Shown here: positions 1-7,381 of the stretch, in pieces
How the letters are laid out: every line of letters starts with the position of its first letter
Position numbering within the stretch: position 1 is the stretch's first letter
Assembly: GCA_946481605.1 (NCBI GenBank)
Contig: CAMLPA010000159.1
Location: 1-7,381, forward strand
From: an uncultured Flavihumibacter sp.
Lineage (GTDB): Bacteria > Bacteroidota > Bacteroidia > Chitinophagales > Chitinophagaceae
DNA: 7,381 nucleotides
Reading direction: 5' to 3'
Made by a program: the position numbers and the translations under genes
The notes under the pieces: generated by a model
The model's input: the letters and a program-made list of their open reading frames with translations, nothing else
Databases searched by the model: none
What the model was told of the DNA's origin: nothing

Positions 1-822
1 CTGAATTTTTCGATCGGCGTTTATGCCGGTGGCGACAAACCCAATTATCCGTTGATTGATTCCATCGCTTTTAATACCTGGGACAAGAAAACGGGCGCCA
101 GGTACAGTGCAGGATATACTTCGCTGCTCTATAACACAACTTCACTCATTCTTGCACAACGCGAGGAATTTCCTTTGTTCTTCGATGCGCCCCTCGCTTT
201 TTCCCTTCGTTTTCTTGAAATGAATGAACGCGAGCAGGCCGCTGATTTTGAGCCGATGGAAAAAGGGGTGAATGCGGCTGCGGTAAAGAAAGTTCAAAAC
301 ATTCAGTGGAACAACTACAAGTATTCAGTTATCCTGGTGCCAGGCGCTGGTCCTGAAGATCCAACCGTGCCACTGAGCGCGGAGGGAATGCTGCGTTGCC
401 GGCTGGCGGCCAGGTTGTATGCCAAAGGGTACGCGCCATTCATTATGCCTTCCGGCGGAAGGGTTCATCCCTATAAAACAAAGTATTGCGAAGCAACGGA
501 AATGAAAAAATACCTGGTTGAAAAACTGGGAATACCTGCAGATGCTGTCATTATTGAACCGCATGCAAGACATACCACCACCAATATGCGCAATGCTGCA
601 AGGTTGATGTACAGGTATGGTTTTCCTTTTGATAAGGCCGGGCTTACCTGCACCACACGCGGACAAAGCAGCATGATTGAAAAAACGCTGCCCGAAAGGT
701 GTATCCGGGAATTGAAAGCAGTTCCGTACAAAACCGGAAAACGACTCAGTGAAACCGAACTGGAATTTTACCCGTTGGAAGTTGCACTGCACATCAATCC
801 TTCCGAACCCATTGATCCCTGA
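1..822 (+). CDS. YdcF/DUF218-domain protein, 5'-truncated by window edge
   Basis: The frame is open from base 1 to a TGA at 820-822, so the true start lies left of the window; the TTG at 52 is an internal Leu codon, not a credible start. The last ~165 residues (from about base 322) match the DUF218 (YdcF/SanA/ElyC-like) fold as I know it: a beta strand ending in VPGAGPED, a following LSAEGMLRC helix, PSGGRVHPYKT, an EATEMKKYL helix, then an IIEPHARHTTTNMRNAARLM segment. These Gly-, Ser- and His-rich loops are the conserved family positions. About 105 residues precede this domain and contain LYNTTSLILAQRE and NEREQAADFEP; I believe this longer form is common among Bacteroidota homologues, but that is from memory. 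DUF218 proteins have no settled biochemical role; some affect envelope integrity or vancomycin sensitivity, and one binds S-adenosylmethionine. No membrane segment is visible in the part present. The next gene starts 19 bases downstream, so cotranscription is plausible. The family call is firm and the function unknown. Confidence 0.85.
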   Translation: MNFSIGVYAGGDKPNYPLIDSIAFNTWDKKTGARYSAGYTSLLYNTTSLILAQREEFPLFFDAPLAFSLRFLEMNEREQAADFEPMEKGVNAAAVKKVQNIQWNNYKYSVILVPGAGPEDPTVPLSAEGMLRCRLAARLYAKGYAPFIMPSGGRVHPYKTKYCEATEMKKYLVEKLGIPADAVIIEPHARHTTTNMRNAARLMYRYGFPFDKAGLTCTTRGQSSMIEKTLPERCIRELKAVPYKTGKRLSETELEFYPLEVALHINPSEPIDP

Positions 823-841
823 GATTCTACAATAGCTACAA

Positions 842-1708
842 ATGAAAATACTATCGTTTTTATTGTTAAGTGGTTGCTTCTTTTGGATGCGCCATACAGA
901 ACCGAAAGGTGTTATCCTCCATAGTTTTACCGTTGATTCACTGGGCGCCTGTCAGGGAATTTCTATCCAGGGGAACCGTGTTTTTCTTTATGGCGACCGG
1001 GAGATCGGCTTGATCCGTGAATACCAGGTAAAAGGTGATAGTCTGGAAATGGTGGGAAAAGAACTGAAACTCACCCTGAATGATACCGATGTTATCAATC
1101 ACCCGACCGGGATGGCCATACACAAAAATATGCCGGTATTCATCGGCAACAGTATCCGTTTGAACAAGGAGGGGACAAGCTGGCGCGCAGTGATCTATCA
1201 TGTTAACTGGGAAGGACTGCAAAGAATGGGTTCGCTTGATGGCAACCTGCTGAATACCATAGAGGATGATGCCTGTATTCAGGGTACACGACCTGAATAT
1301 GTTCCGTATAAAAACAAGTGGTACGTAGCCACAGCCGATTATGGGAACAAAGCGAACGAAGTAAGACTTTACCATCCCGAAGCCTTGAAAAAAGCACGTT
1401 CTACTAAAGACAAGGATGTGCTGTACAAGAAATTTACCTGCCCGGCCTGGGTGCAAAACCTGCATTGGATACCGGGTAAAAATAAGCTTGTGCTCATTCA
1501 GAATCAAATAGAAGGGAAAAGATGGAGGCTGAGTTTTGTAGACCTGGAAGCTTCCATCGAAAAAGGCACAGCACATATCACGGGTGTGGTAGAAACTGAT
1601 CGCGCCGATGAACTGGAAGGGTTCGCTTTTACAGATGGGGAACATGGATTCGCGGTCACTTCTTCCAGAAGGAACAATGTAAGTAAAATGAAGATCACTG
1701 GTTATTGA
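842..1708 (+). CDS. Predicted lipoprotein with beta-propeller-like repeats, function unknown
   Basis: This 288-residue protein starts at the ATG at 842, 19 bases after the previous stop. That start gives a short lipoprotein signal: Lys2, a hydrophobic stretch, then lipobox L9-S10-G11 with Cys12 as the lipidated residue. The n-region is short, so signal peptidase II processing is likely but not certain. I see about five blade-like units at residues ~37-63, 87-122, 150-178, 203-237 and 257-286. Each has an approach such as GISI, TGMAI, EYVPY, NLHWI or EGFAF, then a hydrophobic strand (RVFLYG, MPVFIG, KWYVAT, KLVLIQ, HGFAVT), then a strand reporting a chain or value (IREYQV, AVIYHV, EVRLYH, LSFVDL, VSKMKI). 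This resembles small propellers such as the SdiA-regulated and phytase-esterase-like groups, but I recognise no catalytic motif and assign no enzyme activity. The stop lies 21 bases before the SusC start, suggesting cotranscription and an accessory envelope role; that role is inference only. Confidence 0.75.
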   Translation: MKILSFLLLSGCFFWMRHTEPKGVILHSFTVDSLGACQGISIQGNRVFLYGDREIGLIREYQVKGDSLEMVGKELKLTLNDTDVINHPTGMAIHKNMPVFIGNSIRLNKEGTSWRAVIYHVNWEGLQRMGSLDGNLLNTIEDDACIQGTRPEYVPYKNKWYVATADYGNKANEVRLYHPEALKKARSTKDKDVLYKKFTCPAWVQNLHWIPGKNKLVLIQNQIEGKRWRLSFVDLEASIEKGTAHITGVVETDRADELEGFAFTDGEHGFAVTSSRRNNVSKMKITGY

Positions 1709-1729
1709 TATCAAAAAATACAATAAAAC

Positions 1730-4700
1730 ATGCAAGAAATGCTACCTGTAAAAATGCTGAAGCGCGCTTCCCTGGGCCTCGGGGCGCTGCTTACCGGTAC
1801 GGTACTGCTGTTCCAGCCAACGATGGCAATGGCTGGCGTGGCGTACATGTATGGTCCTGTTCAGGCGTTGGTAAAAGTCTCCGGAAAAGTGACCGATGAA
1901 AAAGGTAATCCGCTTCCTGGTGTGAGCATCGCCGTTAAAAACGGATCAAATGGTGTGATGACGGACAACGAAGGAAGATTCTCTATCAATGTGGAGGATG
2001 GCGCTGTTCTAACGGTGAGTTCAACTGGATTCGCTACAAGAGAAGTGAAGGTTTCCGGTAGCGATGCGCTGAATATCGTACTTAAGGAAGATATTCAGGC
2101 ATTGGATGAAGTGGTTTCTATTGGTTACCAGAAACTGCGTAAGTCTGATCTTACCGGTGCGGTATCCAGTGTAAAAGCCAATGAACTGAACCTTTCTACG
2201 CCAACGCTTAGTCAGGCGCTGGTGGGTAAAGTGGCGGGTGTGCAGGTGTCGCAGGTGAGCGGTGCACCCAACGCAGGCGCGAAGATCAGGGTGCGTGGCA
2301 TCGGTTCCATCAACGCCAGTTCGGAGCCGTTGTATGTGATTGATGGTTATGCGGTGGGCGGCAACCAGAATTCCGGTCCGGGCAATGGTGGCACGGGAAC
2401 AGGGGGCTTCAATCCTAATACTAATGGGAACGATATCTTCATCAATCCTGATGATATTGAGTCCATAGAAATTCTGAAAGATGCGGCATCCGCTGCCATT
2501 TATGGTTCAAGGGCCGCAGCGGGTGTGGTGCTGATTACTACAAAAAGAGGAAAACTGGGTAAAGGAAAGCTGGAATACCATTACCAGCTTGGCGTTCACC
2601 AACTAGCCAAAAAAGTAGAGATGATGAATGGCGCAGAATTCGCGCAGATGTTCATCGATGGCAGGAACGGAAACTATAAGAATACCCTCATCGCCAACGG
2701 TGTTACCTGGAACGATGCGTTTTATTCTGATGACAATGCCACACGTATCGCGAAAGGTGGCGGAAACTCCAGTACGATTCTGAAATCTATTTACGATTTC
2801 GCCAACCAGAAGATGATTCAGCCCGAGTTCAATACCGACTGGCAGGATGCTTTGTACAGAAGCGCATTGGTGCAGCGGCACAACCTTTCTTTTTCCGGTG
2901 GAAAAGATGGCGTAAGATATGCGTTGAGTGGCGGCTACCAGGATCAGCCGGGTATTATTACAGCTACTTTTCAGAAAAGAATCAACTTCAGAGCGAATGT
3001 TGACGCTGAGGTGAATAAAAAACTATCGGTAGGCGCAAGTATGGCCTTTACGAATACAGATGGCCGTGAGGTGCAGGAAGGGAGATTCAACCAGGGACCA
3101 ATACTGGGCGCTTTGGTGATGATGCCCATATTCCCTGTATACAACACTGATGGCTCACTTCAACTGGGGCGCGCCTCAGAAAGAACCGACGGGTTCCAAT
3201 ATGCGTTCCAGACCATCGAAAATCCTGTAGCGCTGGCGCAAAAGGTGAACATCACGAGAAAAGGTATCCGCGGCACTTATAATGGCAATGCAGTTTATAA
3301 GATACTTCCGGGCCTGTCTGCCAAAGTAAACCTGGGCTTACAGACCTACAACGAGAAGTATGAATACTTTTATCCCACTACTTTAAGCAGTGGCGTGAAT
3401 CCTCCGGGATCCGCAGCAGCGATCGCCGCAGCAAGGGCTTCGGCGCAAACCATCAATACCCTCGACAGGCTCGCGGAATTTACCGTGAACTACCAGAAGC
3501 AGTTTGGTAAACACAATATCAACGCGCTCGCCGGTTATTCCGCGCAGGAAACCACCAGCGATATCGTAAGTGTGGAAGCAAGGAACTTCAGCAACGACCT
3601 GGTTCCGGAGATTACGGCGCAAGGGGCGGCCGCAGGAAGCTTCCTGTTGCAGGACAATACCGGTAAGGCTGTTACCACGCTGGTTTCCTATTTCTCCCGG
3701 GTGATGTATAACTTCGACGACCGCTACTATGCTTCCGCCTCCATTCGTGCAGATGGTTCTTCCAGGTTTGGTCCACAGAACAGGTTCGGTACCTTTCCTT
3801 CTGTTTCCGGAGGATGGAATATTTCCAATGAATCTTTCTACAACAACTGGCTTGGAGCCGGCTCTACCCTGAAACTGCGTGCCAGTTGGGGATTGAGCGG
3901 CAACAACAATATCGGTAATTACCGTTACGAGCAACTCCTCGCGCAACCCGGTGGTACTGTGATCGGTGAGAATATCCTCACCGCGATCTGGGCTCAGGGC
4001 ATCACGGACGATAAGCTGGGTTGGGAGTCTACTTCCCAATACAATATCGGTACTGATGTTACTTTGCTGAATGGCAGAATCGGCGCGATCTTCAACTATT
4101 ATGTGGGACGTTCCTTCAACCTGCTCTATGGAAAAAGTGTCTCTGCAATCAGTGGCGCGAGAACTGTGTTGACCAACCTGAAAAACTCTGATATCCGCAA
4201 CCACGGGTTCGACCTTCAGCTTGATGCGAAAGTGATCCGCAAAAAAGATTTCTCTTTCAACTTCAGCGGAAACATCACTGCCAACAGAAATGAGGTGAGA
4301 AGTCTGGATGGCGCCAGTGCCCTGTATAATGCAGGCGCTGAGCGTTCTTACACCACACACATTACACGAGAAGGCAATGCAATCGGCATGTTTTACGGTT
4401 TCCGCGTGGCGGGAATGGTGCGCGAAAGTGATATGGCCAACATCGCTGCAGACGACGCTGTTTACAAGGCCAACAACAATTCCTTCCCCAAAGGGTATGT
4501 GCTGAAAGGACCTGCTCGTTCCAATGCTTCCAGTACACCACTTGCACCCGGAGACCTGTATTTTGTGGATACAAACGGAGATGGTGTGGTAACGGATGCA
4601 GACAAAGATGTGATTGGTTCTCCTTATCCCGACTTCACCTACGGATTTAACCTGAGTTTCAATTATAAGCATTTCGACCTGAGTGCGTCTTTTAACGGAT

Positions 4701-5140
4701 CACAGGGTAACGAGGTACTGGATGGACAGGATTATTATATCCGCAATATGGAAGGTTCAGGCAACCAGTATAAAGTGCTGGTGAACAGGTACAGGAGTGA
4801 AGCTGAACCCGGAAATGGCTATGATTACAGGGCTTCGCGTGGTGGGACACAGAGCAACAGCACCAGGTTGTCTGATTATTATTTGCAGGATGGAACATTT
4901 TTCAGGTGCACGAATATTACACTCGGGTTCAATGTGCCGATGAGCCAGGGACTGAAGAAAGCCGGACTGAGCAGTGTGCGTATTTACGGCGGTATCGATA
5001 ACGCGTTCACCATCACCAATTACCTGGGCTATAATCCTGAAGTGGATTACAACAATGGCAGCAACCTTACGCCCGGTGTTGATTACGGAAAATATCCATT
5101 GGTGCGGGCTTTCAATTGTGGTGTTCGTATGGCTTTTTAA
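1730..5140 (+). CDS. SusC/RagA-family TonB-dependent outer membrane transporter
   Basis: This 1136-residue protein is full length for the family. It imports a ligand through the outer membrane with TonB-ExbBD energy, working with the SusD lipoprotein encoded next. Residues 1-35 form a signal peptide (K11-R12, hydrophobic 13-28, cleavage likely after AMA at 33-35). Residues ~49-119 are a carboxypeptidase-regulatory-like beta-sandwich opening with VSGKVTDEKGNPLPG. A TonB-box-like LDEVVSIGYQ lies at 125-134. The plug covers ~135-274, with VGKVAGVQV, KIRVRGIGSI, PLYVIDG and the hallmark IESIEILKDAASAAIYGSRA. The barrel follows, including the SusC signature RADGSSRF at 673-680, and ends in a terminal Phe expected of a barrel-assembly signal. 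There is no STN domain, arguing against direct anti-sigma signalling. Oddities are a Gly/Asn-rich plug loop at 210-234 and an EF-hand-like loop at 947-958. Met9 (base 1754) is an alternative start giving a tidier signal peptide. The substrate is unknown. Confidence 0.97.
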   Translation: MQEMLPVKMLKRASLGLGALLTGTVLLFQPTMAMAGVAYMYGPVQALVKVSGKVTDEKGNPLPGVSIAVKNGSNGVMTDNEGRFSINVEDGAVLTVSSTGFATREVKVSGSDALNIVLKEDIQALDEVVSIGYQKLRKSDLTGAVSSVKANELNLSTPTLSQALVGKVAGVQVSQVSGAPNAGAKIRVRGIGSINASSEPLYVIDGYAVGGNQNSGPGNGGTGTGGFNPNTNGNDIFINPDDIESIEILKDAASAAIYGSRAAAGVVLITTKRGKLGKGKLEYHYQLGVHQLAKKVEMMNGAEFAQMFIDGRNGNYKNTLIANGVTWNDAFYSDDNATRIAKGGGNSSTILKSIYDFANQKMIQPEFNTDWQDALYRSALVQRHNLSFSGGKDGVRYALSGGYQDQPGIITATFQKRINFRANVDAEVNKKLSVGASMAFTNTDGREVQEGRFNQGPILGALVMMPIFPVYNTDGSLQLGRASERTDGFQYAFQTIENPVALAQKVNITRKGIRGTYNGNAVYKILPGLSAKVNLGLQTYNEKYEYFYPTTLSSGVNPPGSAAAIAAARASAQTINTLDRLAEFTVNYQKQFGKHNINALAGYSAQETTSDIVSVEARNFSNDLVPEITAQGAAAGSFLLQDNTGKAVTTLVSYFSRVMYNFDDRYYASASIRADGSSRFGPQNRFGTFPSVSGGWNISNESFYNNWLGAGSTLKLRASWGLSGNNNIGNYRYEQLLAQPGGTVIGENILTAIWAQGITDDKLGWESTSQYNIGTDVTLLNGRIGAIFNYYVGRSFNLLYGKSVSAISGARTVLTNLKNSDIRNHGFDLQLDAKVIRKKDFSFNFSGNITANRNEVRSLDGASALYNAGAERSYTTHITREGNAIGMFYGFRVAGMVRESDMANIAADDAVYKANNNSFPKGYVLKGPARSNASSTPLAPGDLYFVDTNGDGVVTDADKDVIGSPYPDFTYGFNLSFNYKHFDLSASFNGSQGNEVLDGQDYYIRNMEGSGNQYKVLVNRYRSEAEPGNGYDYRASRGGTQSNSTRLSDYYLQDGTFFRCTNITLGFNVPMSQGLKKAGLSSVRIYGGIDNAFTITNYLGYNPEVDYNNGSNLTPGVDYGKYPLVRAFNCGVRMAF

Positions 5141-5160
5141 TCCTTATTAAATTTCAGCAA

Positions 5161-6699
5161 ATGAAAAATAAATTCGTTCCGGTCATGGCAGTGGTGCTCC
5201 TCGCGGGAGTCACTTCATGTAAGAAATCGTTCATGGAACAAAGTTCCCCCAACTCCGTAAACATTGAGCAGGGGATGAATACAGAGGCTGATATCGCTCT
5301 TGCGGTGAACGGCGCTTACGAAGCGCTCAGAAGTTCAAATTGTATTGGCGAAGAAGCCATCCTCTGGACAGATGATCGTTCAGATGACTATAATAGTACC
5401 GATAACCAATCAAACAGCGGCGATCCTTTTCAGTTCACAGCTTTCGCGCTGGCGCCCATCAATCCATACCTATACAACCATTGGGTGGCGCTGTACAATC
5501 CAATTGTAAGAGCGAATGTGGTGCTGTCTCAGATAGATAAAATTCAATTTTCGAATGAAGCGACGAAAACACAATACATCGCTGAAATGAAGTTCATACG
5601 CGCCGTGATGTATTTCATGCTGGTCCGTGAATTCGGAGATGTGCCCGTCGTAACTGAAAGGCTTACCAATCCTGAGCAGGTGGAAGCGCTTACCTATCGA
5701 CGTAAGCGGGAAGAAGTATATGCGCAGATATTCTCCGACCTGAAAGATGTTGCTGAAAGTAACCTGCCAATTGTGCAGCCCGCTGCAGGAAAGGGACGCG
5801 CTTCACTTCAGGCCGCCAACGCCATGCTGGGAAAGGCTTATCTGACTGCGGCCGCATCAGGTGTTGATGCAGCGAACGCAACCGCTAACCTCAACAATGC
5901 GAAAAACTACCTGCTGGCCTGTTACAACCAGAAAAACTTCTCTAAATTATCCGATATCCCTTTTGCCGATGTTTTTGATGTTGCAAAAGAAGCCACAAAC
6001 CCTGAAATCATCTGGCAGATATCTTATAAGCAGGGTGATCCTACCTATTCTTCCGCGATCGCACGCAACAACCAGGCTACAGGTGAAAACACCAATTCGC
6101 AGGCGGTTTCTACCGGTAGCGGCCGTGCGCCAACACTTGACCTGGTAAAGGAATTCGAAACGAATGATCAAAGAAGGAGTTTTACGTTTAAATACGCTGC
6201 ACATCCTTCTGTTCAGAACAATTACATTACGAAGTTCAGAGATTTAAGTTCAACTGCCGGAACACTTGGAAGAGGCGGAAATGACTGGATTTTGATGCGC
6301 TATGCGGATGTGATTCTTTGTCTGGCTGAAGTTTCCATGCTCCTCAACGATGAAGCGAACGCGATCATGTACCTCGATATGGTGCGCACACGTGCCGGGC
6401 TTCCAGGCTATACCGCCATGCAGAATGACGCCACTTACAAAACCAAATTTCCGACATTGAAACTGGCCATTCTTCATGAACGCAGGGTGGAACTCGCTTT
6501 CGAGCACCACCGCTGGCACGACCTTGTCCGGTTCTTTACGCCCGAACAACTGGTGGCTTATTTTAAACACAAGAGCCAGGCTGATTATAATAATTCTCCA
6601 CTCACCAATATCGGAACGAAGGATTATTATTTCCCTATACCGTTAGATGAAAATAAACTTGATCCGGAGAAGATGTATCAGAATCCGGGTTACGAGTAA
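5161..6699 (+). CDS. SusD/RagB-family substrate-binding lipoprotein
   Basis: This surface lipoprotein caps the SusC transporter and captures its ligand. The ATG at 5161 is chosen because it yields a classic signal: MKNK, a hydrophobic core, lipobox V17-T18-S19 and Cys20, followed by KKSF. The frame stays open back to 5116, but that start would overlap the SusC gene and bury the signal. The product is 512 residues, normal for the family. The N-terminal SusD-like domain shows LAVNGAYEALRSS near residues 42-54 and the TPR-like stretch AEMKFIRAVMYFMLVREFGDVPVV. The C-terminal RagB/SusD domain shows the family hallmarks MRYADVILCLAEV (from ~379), YLDMVRTRAGLPGY, LHERRVELAFEHHRWHDLVR at 438-457, and an ending close to YYFPIPLDENKLDPEKMYQN. 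The gene begins 20 bases after the SusC stop with A/T-rich sequence and no Shine-Dalgarno motif. The glycan or other ligand cannot be read from the sequence. The product call is firm. Confidence 0.97.
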   Translation: MKNKFVPVMAVVLLAGVTSCKKSFMEQSSPNSVNIEQGMNTEADIALAVNGAYEALRSSNCIGEEAILWTDDRSDDYNSTDNQSNSGDPFQFTAFALAPINPYLYNHWVALYNPIVRANVVLSQIDKIQFSNEATKTQYIAEMKFIRAVMYFMLVREFGDVPVVTERLTNPEQVEALTYRRKREEVYAQIFSDLKDVAESNLPIVQPAAGKGRASLQAANAMLGKAYLTAAASGVDAANATANLNNAKNYLLACYNQKNFSKLSDIPFADVFDVAKEATNPEIIWQISYKQGDPTYSSAIARNNQATGENTNSQAVSTGSGRAPTLDLVKEFETNDQRRSFTFKYAAHPSVQNNYITKFRDLSSTAGTLGRGGNDWILMRYADVILCLAEVSMLLNDEANAIMYLDMVRTRAGLPGYTAMQNDATYKTKFPTLKLAILHERRVELAFEHHRWHDLVRFFTPEQLVAYFKHKSQADYNNSPLTNIGTKDYYFPIPLDENKLDPEKMYQNPGYE

Positions 6700-6721
6700 T
6701 CCACACAGGCAGGTCCCTATA

Positions 6722-6760
6722 AAATAACCCCGGTTTATTCCGGGGTTATTTATTTGTATT
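6722..6760 (+). terminator. Intrinsic terminator after the SusD gene, possibly bidirectional
   Basis: A perfect 12-bp inverted repeat has arms at 6722-6733 (AAATAACCCCGG) and 6740-6751 (CCGGGGTTATTT) with a 6-base loop TTTATT. On the plus strand it is followed by a T-rich tail (6749-6760). It starts 23 bases after the SusD stop and lies in the 79-base gap between two convergent genes. The outer A/T pairs also give the minus-strand transcript a U-rich 3' arm (TTATTTTATA), so it could terminate the facing hydrolase gene too. The hairpin is seen directly; the bidirectional role is inferred. Confidence 0.88.
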
Positions 6761-6778
6761 TACCGTGTTTAAAACAAG

Positions 6779-7381
6779 TTATTTCAGTGATTCCCACCAG
6801 GCATTTTCCCGGATACTATCACCTGGAAACAGCGGTTCTCCAATTAAGGGTGTAACAACGGGTAAACCAAGTTGCCTGCTTTTTGTGGTAACCCGCACAA
6901 TCGGATCATCCCAGGCATGATTGCCGAGTTGAAACTTGCTCCAGTGCACAGGGAACAGTACTTTGGCTTTCAGTTCAAGCGCGGCCTGCACCACTTCTTC
7001 CGGCATCATGTGGATGTATTTCCAGCTTTTATCGTATTGACCACATTCCAAAATGGCGATATCGAATGGACCGAATTGTTTTCCGATCGCTTGAAAATGT
7101 GAATCGAACCCGCTATCGCCGCCCATATAAATGCGTTGTGTAGGTGTTTTCAACGCGAAGGATACCCATAAAGTTCCGTTCCGTTTAAAACCCCGTCCGG
7201 AAAAATGTCTTGCGGGCAATAAGGTTACTTCGAAACCAGAATCCAGTGCAACCGTAGTATTCCAGTCTTCCTCAATAATCATTTTCGGATTGTAGCCCCA
7301 GTATTCCAGGTGAGAACCCGTTCCTAATCCTGTGATCACCTTTTTAACTTTGGTTTTGAGGGCCAGCATAGTTTTGTAGTC
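6779..7381 (-). CDS. Metallo-beta-lactamase-fold hydrolase, NAPE-PLD/UlaG-like, 5'-truncated by window edge
   Basis: On the minus strand the frame is open from base 7381 to a TAA at 6781-6779. The Met codon at 7369-7367 is internal: the preceding codons read D-Y-K-T, which fits the usual continuation of an HxHxDHxDYxT metal motif lying just outside the window. Numbering from that Met, visible family landmarks are LPARHFSGRG with a metal-ligand His55, YMGGDSGF with bridging Asp85, KYIHMMPEE with His120, and FPVHWSKF with His142. These correspond, by my recollection, to the His253, Asp284, His321 and His343 region of human NAPE-PLD. Bacterial members are Zn-dependent hydrolases, often annotated as UlaG-like or N-acyl-phosphatidylethanolamine phospholipase D-like; the natural substrate of this one is unknown. 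The signal peptide, if any, is outside the window. The gene converges on the SusD gene and shares the terminator region, so it is probably unrelated to the importer operon. Confidence 0.9.
   Translation of the reverse strand, partial: DYKTMLALKTKVKKVITGLGTGSHLEYWGYNPKMIIEEDWNTTVALDSGFEVTLLPARHFSGRGFKRNGTLWVSFALKTPTQRIYMGGDSGFDSHFQAIGKQFGPFDIAILECGQYDKSWKYIHMMPEEVVQAALELKAKVLFPVHWSKFQLGNHAWDDPIVRVTTKSRQLGLPVVTPLIGEPLFPGDSIRENAWWESLK

Noticed and set aside
52..54. TTG as the start of the DUF218 gene
   Set aside because: The frame is open to base 1 and the residues before it read like normal protein, so the gene continues beyond the left edge.
1709..1729. Promoter of the Bacteroidota type (TTTG / TAnnTTTG) before the SusC gene
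   Set aside because: I scanned the 21-base gap and the end of the preceding gene and found no convincing pair of elements; the gap is too short to hold a complete promoter.
938..1735. Minus-strand open frame of 265 codons opposite the lipoprotein gene
   Set aside because: The plus-strand frame has a signal peptide, lipobox and repeated strand patterns, while the reverse translation has no coherent features; it is a shadow.
3383..4672. Long open frame (429 codons) on the minus strand inside the SusC gene
   Set aside because: It lies fully antisense to a clearly coding SusC barrel, its translation has no recognisable domain and a Cys/His/Ile/Val-rich composition typical of reverse-complement shadows.
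5116..5160. Upstream in-frame start for the SusD gene overlapping the SusC 3' end
   Set aside because: It would add 15 residues before a textbook lipoprotein signal peptide and displace the lipobox from the N-terminus; the ATG at 5161 is much better.
1..7381. CRISPR arrays, tRNA/rRNA genes, insertion sequences, attachment sites
   Set aside because: Gaps between genes are all under 80 bases and contain no direct repeats, tRNA-like folds or transposase-like frames; none is supported.

Overview
The window looks like a piece of a Bacteroidota chromosome, probably from the Chitinophagales/Chitinophagaceae; this taxon is an inference from protein style and moderate GC, not from a marker gene. The strongest evidence is an adjacent SusC/RagA and SusD/RagB pair, an arrangement characteristic of this phylum. 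Start codons are preceded by A/T-rich sequence without Shine-Dalgarno motifs, and the two lipoproteins have short N-termini with a lipobox, which also fits. Nearly all of the window is coding. It holds no RNA genes, mobile elements or CRISPR arrays, and no convincing promoter.

Layout: four plus-strand genes follow one another with gaps of only 19 to 21 bases. They are (1) the 3' part of a YdcF/DUF218-domain protein, cut by the left edge; (2) a 288-residue predicted lipoprotein with beta-propeller-like repeats and no recognised function; (3) a full-length SusC-type TonB-dependent outer-membrane transporter of 1136 residues; (4) its SusD-type surface lipoprotein partner of 512 residues. The spacing suggests one transcription unit ending at a strong hairpin terminator at about 6722-6760. 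Beyond the terminator, facing the other way, is the 3' part of a metallo-beta-lactamase-fold hydrolase of the NAPE-PLD/UlaG-like type, cut by the right edge.

Working together: SusC and SusD form a 'pedal-bin' importer in which SusD captures a ligand (usually a glycan, sometimes a peptide) and SusC passes it to the periplasm using TonB energy. No glycoside hydrolase, peptidase, sulfatase, ECF sigma/anti-sigma pair or hybrid two-component regulator is visible, so the substrate cannot be assigned. The SusC protein has no STN domain, so it shows no sign of direct trans-envelope sigma signalling. The lipoprotein just upstream is the most intriguing part because it may be an accessory of the importer, but only gene spacing supports this. 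I found no clear sign of a wholly new system; most of the window is a recognisable nutrient-uptake locus.
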